From Candidatus Obscuribacterales bacterium (lineage in GTDB: Bacteria; Cyanobacteriota; Vampirovibrionia; Obscuribacterales; Obscuribacteraceae), in assembly GCA_021732245.1 (NCBI GenBank), contig JAKFVJ010000411.1:1-14038 (forward strand): a stretch of 14,038 nt of DNA. Reading direction: 5' to 3'. A model generated the notes under the pieces. The model was not told the DNA's origin, made no database searches, and was given only the letters and a program-made list of their open reading frames with translations. Positions within the stretch are counted from its first letter, which is position 1. Each line of letters opens with the position of its first letter. The position numbers and the translations under genes are program-made. This document shows positions 1 through 6,582 of the stretch, in pieces.

Positions 1-41
1 GGACTCTTATCAAGAGGAGTAAATCCTGCTATAAACAAACC

Positions 42-1325
42 ATGCAAATTCGTGTCGGCATAACCACCAATAACCTCAAAGACTTGTTGCATGACTCGGT
101 TTCCATTTTTTGCCCGCAAGCAATCGTCATTGATGGAGATTCACAAAAGCAGTTATTCACCTCTTCGGAAATTCAGGTCAAAGCTAAAGGCGACCAACTG
201 ACCTTGAAGACAGAAAATCAAACCCTGCAGGCAAGTTCGTTTCTAATCAAGTCCAAGAACAACGAAACAATTCATATCCACAGTTTAAGCCGCGAAGGAC
301 ATCTACAGCCTAACTATCACGGCGAACTAGAATTGATCACCAAACAAAACAAGATTCAGGTACTTGTACATTGCGATTTGGAGACTTACTTAAGAGGCGT
401 TCTTTCGTCAGAAATTCCTGCCAGCTATAACCTGGAGGCGGTCAAGGCACAAGCGGTAGCTGCTCGAACTTATGGACTAAAACCACGCATTGACCATACT
501 CCGGATGGTTTCAACGTCTGCGATTCTTATCTTTGCTGTCAGTATTTTGCCGGATACCCCAAAAGTATCGCCGAACGTCACGAGAACGCCATAACACAAA
601 CAAAAAATCAAATACTCACCTACAACAATGAACCAATTCTTGCTTTATTTAGCGCATGTGCCGGTGGTCATACAGAAAATTACGAGAATTGTTTTTCCGA
701 TCCTATAACAGGCGCATTCCCGCCACAACCCCTTCCCTACTTAAAAGGTGTTCCGGAAGGTAAATTACCGAATGGGTACCCTTCCGAAAATGCACTGCGT
801 GAGCTTTATCACACAGCCAAACCGGATACCTGTGACAGCTTCTCTAATAAGTTTCGCTGGCATCTCAACTTTAGTGCCGATCAATTAGAAGCGCACATGC
901 ATCATATCGCCGAAACAATGCTGGATGATAAATTAACCGCACCATTTATTTTTCCTCCGCCATCTAAAAGATTTGGACACATCGAGAAATTTGAGATAAC
1001 AAAGCGCGGTGTTGCCGGAACAGCAATATCAATGACGGTTCACACATCCACAGGTCCCTGGATTATCAAAAAGGAACTTGTTATTCGCAGTTTGTTCAAA
1101 AATCCCGATTTAAATGTAGCCCGATTGATGAGTGCACGTATTTTCTTTGACCATCAGAGTAACAATCTAAATCTTCTCTCCGATCTAATTGTCTATGGCT
1201 TTGGTTGGGGACATGGCGTGGGACTGCAACAAAATGGCGCTCAGGGATTAGCAACTCAAGGAAAAACATACAAACAAATTCTCGCCCATTATTTTCCAGG
1301 CAGCGCCATTAGCGAGGCACACTAA
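42..1325 (+). CDS. SpoIID/LytB-domain peptidoglycan-active protein
   Basis: SpoIID/LytB family protein. Family members are lytic transglycosylases that cut denuded glycan strands, or amidase enhancers acting on the cell wall. The N-terminal IRVGI stretch is the usual beginning of the mature domain. The core reads YLRGVLSSEIP, with the candidate catalytic Glu at residue 124, followed by EAVKAQAVAARTY. A Cys-rich CDSYLCC at 160-166 lies where SpoIID proteins carry zinc-ligand cysteines. The C-terminal signature GWGHGVGLQQNG is at 388-399. Length (427 residues) is in the family range. No signal peptide is seen from this ATG, and the frame stays open to the left window edge, so the true start may lie upstream. 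The only SD-like sequence (GAGGAG at 14-19) is 22 bases from this ATG. The oxidoreductase gene follows after 5 bp. Family assignment is secure; substrate and role are inferred, since nothing else here suggests sporulation. Confidence 0.88.
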   Translation: MQIRVGITTNNLKDLLHDSVSIFCPQAIVIDGDSQKQLFTSSEIQVKAKGDQLTLKTENQTLQASSFLIKSKNNETIHIHSLSREGHLQPNYHGELELITKQNKIQVLVHCDLETYLRGVLSSEIPASYNLEAVKAQAVAARTYGLKPRIDHTPDGFNVCDSYLCCQYFAGYPKSIAERHENAITQTKNQILTYNNEPILALFSACAGGHTENYENCFSDPITGAFPPQPLPYLKGVPEGKLPNGYPSENALRELYHTAKPDTCDSFSNKFRWHLNFSADQLEAHMHHIAETMLDDKLTAPFIFPPPSKRFGHIEKFEITKRGVAGTAISMTVHTSTGPWIIKKELVIRSLFKNPDLNVARLMSARIFFDHQSNNLNLLSDLIVYGFGWGHGVGLQQNGAQGLATQGKTYKQILAHYFPGSAISEAH

Positions 1326-1330
1326 AACAT

Positions 1331-2311
1331 ATGAAAGCAATTGTGATTACCAAACCGGGTGGTCCGGAAGTCCTAAAGTATGACGATGTCCCAACTCCGG
1401 AGCCGCAAGGCAATGAAGTACGTGTCGCAGTAAAAGCTACGGCAGTAAATCAAGCCGATATCTTACAACGCCGCGGACTTTATCCTGCGCCAGCGACGTG
1501 TCCGGCAGACATTCCAGGACTGGAATATTCCGGAGTCATTGAGAAAATCGGTCCTGATGTCAAAGAATTGTCTGTCGGACAAAAAGTCTTTGGATTGGTA
1601 GCCGGCGGATCATATGCTGAATACATAATCACCGAGGCCCGAACTGTTGCACCCATGCCTTCCAATTTATCTTTCGAAGAAGCAGCAGCAATTCCTGAGG
1701 CGTACATAACCGCTTACGACGCTATGGTCAGCCAATGCAAATTATTAGCGGGTGAGACGGTATTGATAAATGCCGTAGGCAGCGGTGTGGGCAGTGCCGC
1801 CGTGCAAATCGCTTCTGTAATAGGCGCGACATCCATCGGCAGCAGCCGTACTGCAGAGAAACTTGATCCAGCCATCAAGTTAGGTTTAAACAAAGGCATT
1901 TTAGTAAAAGACAAATCTCTTTCTAAACTAGTCCTCGAGGCAACTAATAACAAGGGCGTCGACGTTGTGCTGGAATTAGTAGGCGGAGACTATGTGACTG
2001 AAGATGTTGCTTGCATGACATACAAGGGACGCATTGTTGTAGTTGGTCTTTTAGCCGGAGCTAAAGCCGAATTGAATCTTGCAGCATTGTTGAGCAAACG
2101 CCTGCAAATTAGAGGCACTACACTCAGAGCTAGACCTTTAGAAGAAAAGATCGAAGTGAATAAGACATTTATTCGTGAGCTATTGCCGCACATAGCTGAC
2201 GGCCGTTTGAAGCCGGTAATTGATCGCGTGGTGAATCTGGATCAAGCTGCCGAGGCACACGATTACTTAAGTTCAGGTGATCATTTCGGCAAAGTCGTGC
2301 TAAGAATTTAA
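1331..2311 (+). CDS. NAD(P)H-dependent quinone oxidoreductase, PIG3-like (MDR superfamily)
   Basis: Medium-chain dehydrogenase/reductase of the zinc-free quinone oxidoreductase branch, resembling the TP53I3/PIG3 group. These cytosolic enzymes reduce quinones or related carbonyl compounds with NAD(P)H. Visible landmarks are the N-terminal KPGGPEVL, AVNQADILQRRG (residues 39-49) and PGLEYSGVIEKIG (62-74), then the Rossmann nucleotide-binding stretch NAVGSGVGSAAVQIA (147-161). The next strand ends in SSRTAEK (171-177), whose Arg173 could favour the NADPH 2'-phosphate. The C-terminus has the typical EAHDYLSSGDHFGKVVL ending. The usual structural-zinc cysteine cluster is absent. At 326 residues it is full length. 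It starts 5 bp after the SpoIID-like gene, with only a weak GAGG (1314-1317) inside that gene's end, so it is probably co-transcribed. It ends 1 bp from the convergent gene's stop. Physiological substrate unknown. Confidence 0.9.
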   Translation: MKAIVITKPGGPEVLKYDDVPTPEPQGNEVRVAVKATAVNQADILQRRGLYPAPATCPADIPGLEYSGVIEKIGPDVKELSVGQKVFGLVAGGSYAEYIITEARTVAPMPSNLSFEEAAAIPEAYITAYDAMVSQCKLLAGETVLINAVGSGVGSAAVQIASVIGATSIGSSRTAEKLDPAIKLGLNKGILVKDKSLSKLVLEATNNKGVDVVLELVGGDYVTEDVACMTYKGRIVVVGLLAGAKAELNLAALLSKRLQIRGTTLRARPLEEKIEVNKTFIRELLPHIADGRLKPVIDRVVNLDQAAEAHDYLSSGDHFGKVVLRI

Positions 2312-2312
2312 A

Positions 2313-4568
2313 TTACTGAGCGGGAGCCTTTGAGGCATCTTCTGTCTTTCCAGCACTCGGCTGAGTGGGAGGTTCTGCCGGCTGTTCCGCCTCACTTGCT
2401 TTTTTCTCGGAAGCCTTGCTTTCATGCTGCGTCATGCTGTCTATCAACCAAAGACTTGTTCTGAAATCGAAATTTCCTTCTTTGACGTAAGGACGAGCAA
2501 AAATCACAATGGCTTTTGTTGTATCCTTTGGATGCCTGTAGGCACCGATCAGCATCATCTCAGTGGTTTTCTTATCATCTCCATGCGTATAGCGACCGAC
2601 GAACCATTGCATGGTGTCGCTTTCAACGTACGACTGTCCTCTTTCAACCTTTACTCTGTCCAACTCCTCCGGAACAACAAAGTCCGCGTAAGGAACTCTT
2701 CTCAGCAATAGATTTAAATCTTTGACAGGACCAGTATTATTCCAGACAACAATCATCACTCTTTGATTTTGTCGTTGCGAAACCAAAGCAAATGAAGGCA
2801 GATCGCCTGTAATCTTGCTCGTGTTTTCAAAAGTAAAACCAGGTGGTGGAAACTTGCTGAAGTTAGCATCGTTCACAGCAATTTCCGCAGCCTTTTTCTC
2901 GTCATCAGCAGAATTTGCAACTTCATCTGTTTTTTGTTCAGTCTGTGCCTGCTCTTCTGTAGCTTGTTTGGGAGACTCCGATGGCTTCATTGAACCGAAA
3001 ATCATCATCAACAAACCAATTAAGGCCAAAGCAATTCCCCCAATGAGAATCTGCTTTTTACTTATTTTATTTGGAGCGGACATTCCTCTTAGCTTAGAAC
3101 CATCCATCTCCGGCTCATGTATTGGATCCGCATCTTCAGACATGCGCTTGCGCATTGAACTACGCGCAAGTGCTGCTGTTGATTCTTTTTCGACAGGTGA
3201 AGAAGCTGCAACTTCAACCGGCTCCGATGGTTCGAGCATTTCCCGCTTTCCACCAATTTCAGCCAGTAAATTAAATGAGGTCATTTGATGCAGTTTCATA
3301 GGTGGTGGCGCTTGCCCCGGTTGCAGAACCCATACCCCGTTGTGCACGCCGACTAGCTTATTGTCTTTTAGTAAAACTGCACCCTGACACTTGTTAGGAA
3401 ATGCAACCGTATGCAGCATTACCTGTGCATCTTTGAGAGGGCTCAAACCAAAGAAATTCCCATCCTGGACTATTGGTCTGCCTGAAAGTGGATCCAAATA
3501 AAAACCAAACATTTGATCCCAGACATTTACAACAGGTGCACCGACTAAAGGCGCACCCAATTGACCACTCATACTAAATTGCCGTGCTTGTGTCGGCTGC
3601 ACAAATCCAAGACTGTGCAACTCGTGCAAACCCCAGAGCGCAGTATACGTGTCCGACCCAATGCGCTCACCAAGCTTGTCGATAGTAATATAGCTATCCA
3701 GGGACTGCCATATTCTTTCGACAACCCAATGCAAGCTCGGGTTTATTTTCCCTGGATCGTATTGCCCGGAGGAACGTATATAGCGTGTCTCAGTGCCACC
3801 ATGTGCAGAAATAATTTGCGGGAGTTCTTGCGCGCGCCGTTTGGCTTCCGCCAACATTGCCACTGTATCCATGTGAGTATCAGGAATGCCTTCAAAGGTA
3901 AAATCACTTTGGGACTGGAAGAGAAAACTGCCGGGTCGTCCTCTGTAAACAGCTTCAAACAGACCCATTTCGCCAATCAATTGCTCATAGACAACTTTTA
4001 CAATTCGACCAGGAGCATAAAGCAACCGTGCAATTGGTCTATTGCGCAGATCAAATAACGTAAGTGTGCCGGATTTGCCTGTGGCCAAAACAACTTCCAG
4101 CACGGAGGCGACATCGTTAGGCGAAACTGTTCCAGATACATCCGTGCCTGTGACCGATAATGGAACAACCAGATTGGAATTAAGTTGCGCCAGTTTTTCC
4201 GAACTAAACGGCATAATTTCCGGATCAAGTGTCAGGCTTGCTATGTCATTTGGCAACAACAGCGGCTTATCTAACGGCAAATTGGACAGCGAAAGATAAT
4301 TATTATAGGCGTCTCGCTGATTAAAGCCCGGGTGCAAGTGCACAAATTTGACGCCCATTCGAATGCCCGGATGCGGAAATCTGACTTCAAGAGCGCCTGG
4401 AAAATCAACGTACTGAAAGACGGCACCGGCCGAAGTCGCTGCTTGATTCGGCGCGATCAAGCTTATCAGTCCGAGATATTTTTCCGGCTTCGTCGTGCGA
4501 TCATAAACAAAGCCAACCGAGTCTCTGACAAAATCGAGAATTATCGTTGCTGATTTATCAGTAGCCAT
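2313..4568 (-). CDS. DUF4388-like one-pass membrane protein with winged-helix-like segment and extracytoplasmic domain
   Basis: A 751-residue multidomain protein without a recognised name. Residues 1-140 form an uncharacterised N-terminal domain. Residues 151-217 resemble DUF4388 (PATAN-like): DVASVLEVVLATGKSGTLTL, then a PGRIV turn, IGEMGLFEAVYR and GSFLF. Such modules occur in bacterial signalling proteins. Residues 281-325 look like a winged-helix fold (WVVERIWQSLDSYITIDKLG, then LWGLHELHSLGFV). A charged low-complexity linker (about 445-505) leads to one clear transmembrane helix at 507-525. A second Glu/Lys/Thr-rich linker follows, then an exported domain of about 150 residues (FPPPGFTF onward) and a Glu/Pro/Ala-rich tail. 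The topology suggests communication between cytoplasm and envelope (inference). I chose the ATG at 4568 because AAAGGGA sits 5 bases upstream. An in-frame ATG at 4598 would add 10 residues without a good SD. The gene is divergent from clpS. Confidence 0.72.
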   Translation of the reverse strand: MATDKSATIILDFVRDSVGFVYDRTTKPEKYLGLISLIAPNQAATSAGAVFQYVDFPGALEVRFPHPGIRMGVKFVHLHPGFNQRDAYNNYLSLSNLPLDKPLLLPNDIASLTLDPEIMPFSSEKLAQLNSNLVVPLSVTGTDVSGTVSPNDVASVLEVVLATGKSGTLTLFDLRNRPIARLLYAPGRIVKVVYEQLIGEMGLFEAVYRGRPGSFLFQSQSDFTFEGIPDTHMDTVAMLAEAKRRAQELPQIISAHGGTETRYIRSSGQYDPGKINPSLHWVVERIWQSLDSYITIDKLGERIGSDTYTALWGLHELHSLGFVQPTQARQFSMSGQLGAPLVGAPVVNVWDQMFGFYLDPLSGRPIVQDGNFFGLSPLKDAQVMLHTVAFPNKCQGAVLLKDNKLVGVHNGVWVLQPGQAPPPMKLHQMTSFNLLAEIGGKREMLEPSEPVEVAASSPVEKESTAALARSSMRKRMSEDADPIHEPEMDGSKLRGMSAPNKISKKQILIGGIALALIGLLMMIFGSMKPSESPKQATEEQAQTEQKTDEVANSADDEKKAAEIAVNDANFSKFPPPGFTFENTSKITGDLPSFALVSQRQNQRVMIVVWNNTGPVKDLNLLLRRVPYADFVVPEELDRVKVERGQSYVESDTMQWFVGRYTHGDDKKTTEMMLIGAYRHPKDTTKAIVIFARPYVKEGNFDFRTSLWLIDSMTQHESKASEKKASEAEQPAEPPTQPSAGKTEDASKAPAQ

Positions 4569-4607
4569 GAAAGTCCCTTTCTTGCCACGATATACCACTG
4601 AAATTAG

Positions 4608-4636
4608 ATGACATACTAAATTGTAACGGGTATATA
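4608..4636 (+). promoter_or_regulatory. Candidate sigma70-type promoter for clpS
   Basis: ATGACA (4608-4613, five of six bases of the -35 consensus) is followed by a 17-base spacer and TATATA (4631-4636, four of six of the -10). Transcription would begin near 4643, giving a leader of about 28 bases that contains the TTGGAG ribosome-binding site. Found by eye only. Confidence 0.4.
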
Positions 4637-4670
4637 GAAATTACCGCCAATATTCCCTTGGAGTTGAGAA

Positions 4671-4970
4671 ATGGGTGAAGGACAGGGTCAGCAAGTCATT
4701 GAGAAAAAGCCTGGCATTGGCGACACAGAGACATATCCAAATTATCGAGTCATTCTACTCAATGATGATCACAATACATTCGAGCACGTCGCTCGCTGCC
4801 TCATGAAACACATTCCAGCAATGAGCTCCGATAAGGCTTGGGGTCTAACTAATCAAGTTCACTTTGAAGGTGCGGCCACCGTCTGGTGCGGACCAAGAGA
4901 AGTTGCCGAACTATACTACGAATTGCTCAAGCAGGAAGGACTTACGGCAACAATTGAGCCGGACGCCTAA
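4671..4970 (+). CDS. clpS: ATP-dependent Clp protease adaptor ClpS (cyanobacterial type)
   Basis: ClpS is a small cytosolic adaptor that binds N-terminal degron residues and hands substrates to the ClpA/ClpC unfoldase for ClpP degradation. After a flexible N-terminal arm (residues 1-24), the folded core begins YRVILLNDDHNTFEHV. Asn31, Asp32 and Asp33 match the NDD that holds the substrate alpha-amino group, and His64 in QVHFEG matches the conserved pocket histidine. The remainder (VWCGPREVAELYYELLKQEG) follows the version I associate with cyanobacterial ClpS, not the proteobacterial AVCGVFTxE form. This supports a lineage related to Cyanobacteria. Length (99 residues) is normal. TTGGAG lies 7 bases before the ATG. 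No clpA, clpC or clpP is in the window. The stop codon directly abuts the stop of the convergent gene. Family very secure; degron preference cannot be read. Confidence 0.95.
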   Translation: MGEGQGQQVIEKKPGIGDTETYPNYRVILLNDDHNTFEHVARCLMKHIPAMSSDKAWGLTNQVHFEGAATVWCGPREVAELYYELLKQEGLTATIEPDA

Positions 4971-5732
4971 TCAGGCATCACCTGTGCGCAACCACTTCTT
5001 CATCGGTGTTTCAGTAAACTTATCAATAAGTCGTCCCAAGGTGTGACTAGCAACAAGGCTCAAACCTTTGCTCCACCAAGTGTTCAACATTGGCGCTTTA
5101 CTCAAGATAATTCTTGGACCCAAAATGTCTGCCACTATGCGCGCTGTTTGAAATTCGTTTTTATCCAATCCTGTGACTTTGTCGATGCCAATCTCGGTTA
5201 AGAATGCGCCACCCGCAAGTGCCGGTGACCAACTGGCCAAATTATTGAAGTTTGCGATGAGACCGTTATTTTTCAGCGGAAACACTGGAGTCACTGGAAA
5301 CATTGGCGGCATCTTGGGATAAGGATAAAGCTTGTAAGCATTCCAGGCGAATTGAGCCGTATCAATGTTGTTGTTCCAATAACGACCGGATTCAGCATGT
5401 ACTTGCGCTGCAGTCGGAAATTCACCGCGCAAAGTACTAGGCGTCGAAATAGGCTGATCAAATTTATTGAACACAGGTCCAGGATTATCGAATTGCTCAG
5501 ATACATCAAGTCCTTGCTGACTCGGTGCATCCGGAACTTGAGGAAGAACAATCCTTGGTCGCTCACCTGGATAAAGTGGCTCGTGGCGCGCATCAAGCGG
5601 ATTGTTTGGCTCGCCGTACTGACCGTATCGTCTGGGCACTGACATTGGCTCATCTTGCGGCCACGGCGATTCGGGTACTTGGCGATACTTGCGTTCACCC
5701 TCACCTGCAGTAGTATTCGGTCCGTCACCCAT
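4971..5732 (-). CDS. Hypothetical proline-rich protein with conserved-looking C-terminal domain
   Basis: I do not recognise this protein (253 residues from the chosen start). The first 105 or so residues are Pro/Gly/Glu/Arg-rich and probably disordered (for example PRRYGQYGEPNNPLDARHEP). The C-terminal part (about 115-253) is more ordered. It contains YPYPKMPPMFPVTPVFPLKN, a Gly/Ala-rich hydrophobic patch (SPALAGGAFLTEIGIDKV), and two amphipathic helices ending MKKWLRTGDA. No signal peptide or clear membrane helix is seen. I chose the ATG at 5732 because GGAG lies 10 bases upstream and the predicted promoter (5765-5793) leaves a leader of about 26 bases. The in-frame ATG at 5753 has no SD and would be nearly leaderless. 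The gene is tail-to-tail with clpS with no intervening base. Coding is supported by length and coherent composition, but function is unknown. Confidence 0.7.
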   Translation of the reverse strand: MGDGPNTTAGEGERKYRQVPESPWPQDEPMSVPRRYGQYGEPNNPLDARHEPLYPGERPRIVLPQVPDAPSQQGLDVSEQFDNPGPVFNKFDQPISTPSTLRGEFPTAAQVHAESGRYWNNNIDTAQFAWNAYKLYPYPKMPPMFPVTPVFPLKNNGLIANFNNLASWSPALAGGAFLTEIGIDKVTGLDKNEFQTARIVADILGPRIILSKAPMLNTWWSKGLSLVASHTLGRLIDKFTETPMKKWLRTGDA

Positions 5733-5764
5733 TTGAGCCAGGCTCCATAGCATTATTGCTAATT

Positions 5765-5793
5765 AGAATATGGCGAGCTGTGCGCTTGGTCAA
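5765..5793 (-). promoter_or_regulatory. Candidate sigma70-type promoter for the gene starting at 5732
   Basis: On the minus strand TTGACC (5793-5788, five of six) is followed by a 17-base spacer and TATTCT (5770-5765, four of six). The -35 overlaps the stop codon of the upstream gene (5790-5792). Transcription would begin near 5758, which supports translation from 5732. Confidence 0.48.
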
Positions 5794-6092
5794 TTCGTAG
5801 AACTACGATAATCACTCACTAAAAGCCGCCCTTCCAGGTGCTTCCAGCGTTTTGGTAGGCACCAGCAACACGGCTTATAGCCGGCTTCTACTGCCTCTTT
5901 GCGAAAGTAGAAGGTGCGCTTTCGACGCCAATACATGACCTCAGCAAAAGGGCACGATGGTATATGAAACTTACTGGAATAGGCATTGCCGACGTACTTT
6001 ACCGGCAATGGCTCCAAATCCTGCCCAAACACCTGTCCACAGCATATAAACGCTGTAAAAAGCCACACTAATAAAGCCCCAAAACGCCTCAT
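5790..6092 (-). CDS. Small secreted protein with Ada-like zinc-binding motif
   Basis: A 100-residue protein. Residues 1-23 form a classical signal peptide (RR, hydrophobic core LLVWLFTAFICC, VFG before the mature QDLEPL). The mature part contains YVGNAYSSKFHIPSCPFAE followed by a GYKPCCWCLP ending. This matches the Ada-type metal-binding fold often found in or beside nucleases, in which a short FHxxxC and a CxxC bind one zinc. Candidate ligands are His43, Cys47, Cys75 and Cys78. The aromatic/basic middle (YWRRKRTFYFRKEAVEAG) is typical of that family. Here the motif stands alone with an export signal and no nuclease or methyltransferase domain. The start is moderately sure, since AAAGG lies only 1 base before the ATG and a better SD is not visible. 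It sits between two unrelated small genes with gaps of about 56 bp on each side. Role unknown. Confidence 0.72.
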   Translation of the reverse strand: MRRFGALLVWLFTAFICCGQVFGQDLEPLPVKYVGNAYSSKFHIPSCPFAEVMYWRRKRTFYFRKEAVEAGYKPCCWCLPKRWKHLEGRLLVSDYRSSTN

Positions 6093-6130
6093 ACCTTTAA
6101 TACGGAAAAGGCAGCAAAAAGTTCAATAAA

Positions 6131-6143
6131 CAGATTAAATCTG
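6131..6143. repeat. Short perfect inverted repeat downstream of the HicB-like gene
   Basis: CAGATT, one base, AATCTG (6131-6143) is a perfect palindrome in the gap between two minus-strand genes. On the minus strand it is followed by TTTATT, so it could act as a weak terminator or as an operator for the gene at 6092. The one-base centre makes a stable hairpin unlikely. Confidence 0.3.
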
Positions 6144-6148
6144 CCCTC

Positions 6149-6484
6149 TTATCTTCTAAGAGCTACAACCTGACCGGTTGAGCGTTCTGTCAGGCGATTT
6201 TCAATAGAACCAACCCAAACGGAAAGTAATTCCAGGTGTTCAATGCCTCTAAGAGAGAGCTTTTCCTTGTTTTCTTTCAGTTGGCTGTAATACTTAAGCA
6301 GCGCAGAAAATAGTCTAAATGCCGCTTCCGGCTCACTATCTCCATAGCAATGAAGTCCCAACTCTGGCACACCAACAACGACTTTGCCCTGGATCTTGTC
6401 GGATCGCCACATTTTTGCAGAGAGAAGCCCCTTACCAAAAGGCAACTCGACTTCTTTAATGAGAGTAAGTCCTGGTTTTGTCAT
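6149..6484 (-). CDS. Small HicB-like-fold protein, no toxin partner
   Basis: A 111-residue cytosolic protein. The segment at residues 33-70 (GKVVVGVPELGLHCYGDSEP, then EAAFRLFSALLKYY) follows the beta-beta-helix pattern of HicB-like proteins, in which a VPEL strand leads through a Gly turn and G-D-[ST]-x-x-E-A into an amphipathic helix. HicB proteins are usually antitoxins with a DNA-binding tail, paired with HicA. Here no HicA-like ORF is adjacent and the tail (residues 80-111, SVWVGSIENRLTERSTGQ) is not a recognisable HTH or RHH. A stand-alone HicB-like regulator or structural homologue is therefore more likely than a toxin-antitoxin pair. A good candidate promoter precedes it (6519-6546). 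The SD is unremarkable: GGGGA is about 15 bases upstream and GAAAG is 4 bases upstream. Coding is likely; the fold is a pattern match only. Confidence 0.62.
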   Translation of the reverse strand: MTKPGLTLIKEVELPFGKGLLSAKMWRSDKIQGKVVVGVPELGLHCYGDSEPEAAFRLFSALLKYYSQLKENKEKLSLRGIEHLELLSVWVGSIENRLTERSTGQVVALRR

Positions 6485-6518
6485 CAGACTTTCAACTATT
6501 CCCCTGCCAAACCAGAGA

Positions 6519-6546
6519 AGTATACATCGGAAAACAGTATTGTCTA
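6519..6546 (-). promoter_or_regulatory. Candidate sigma70-type promoter for the HicB-like gene
   Basis: On the minus strand TAGACA (6546-6541, five of six) is followed by a 16-base spacer and TATACT (6524-6519, five of six). Transcription would start near 6512, about 28 bases before the ATG at 6484. The site separates this gene from the miaA transcription unit upstream. Confidence 0.5.
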
Positions 6547-6582
6547 TGTCGTCCTACGTATAAATCCTCAATTAGAACCTAG

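Noticed and set aside
2..22. Possible tail of an upstream gene ending in TAA at 20-22
   Set aside because: Only six codons are visible (DSYQEE); this cannot be told from chance.
2815..3288. 157-codon plus-strand open frame
   Set aside because: It is antisense to the TM/linker part of the DUF4388-like protein; its Ser/Ala-rich content mirrors the linker codons.
3561..4058. 165-codon plus-strand open frame
   Set aside because: It is antisense to the DUF4388-like domain of the minus-strand gene, with no recognisable motif and no separate promoter or SD support.
4620..4650. Minus-strand promoter for the DUF4388-like gene (TTGGCG, TACAAT)
   Set aside because: The -10 is good (five of six), but the spacer is 19 bases and the -35 is poor, so I do not list it as a feature.
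6149..6484. HicAB toxin-antitoxin module
   Set aside because: Only the HicB-like half is visible; neither neighbour has the small basic HicA pattern.
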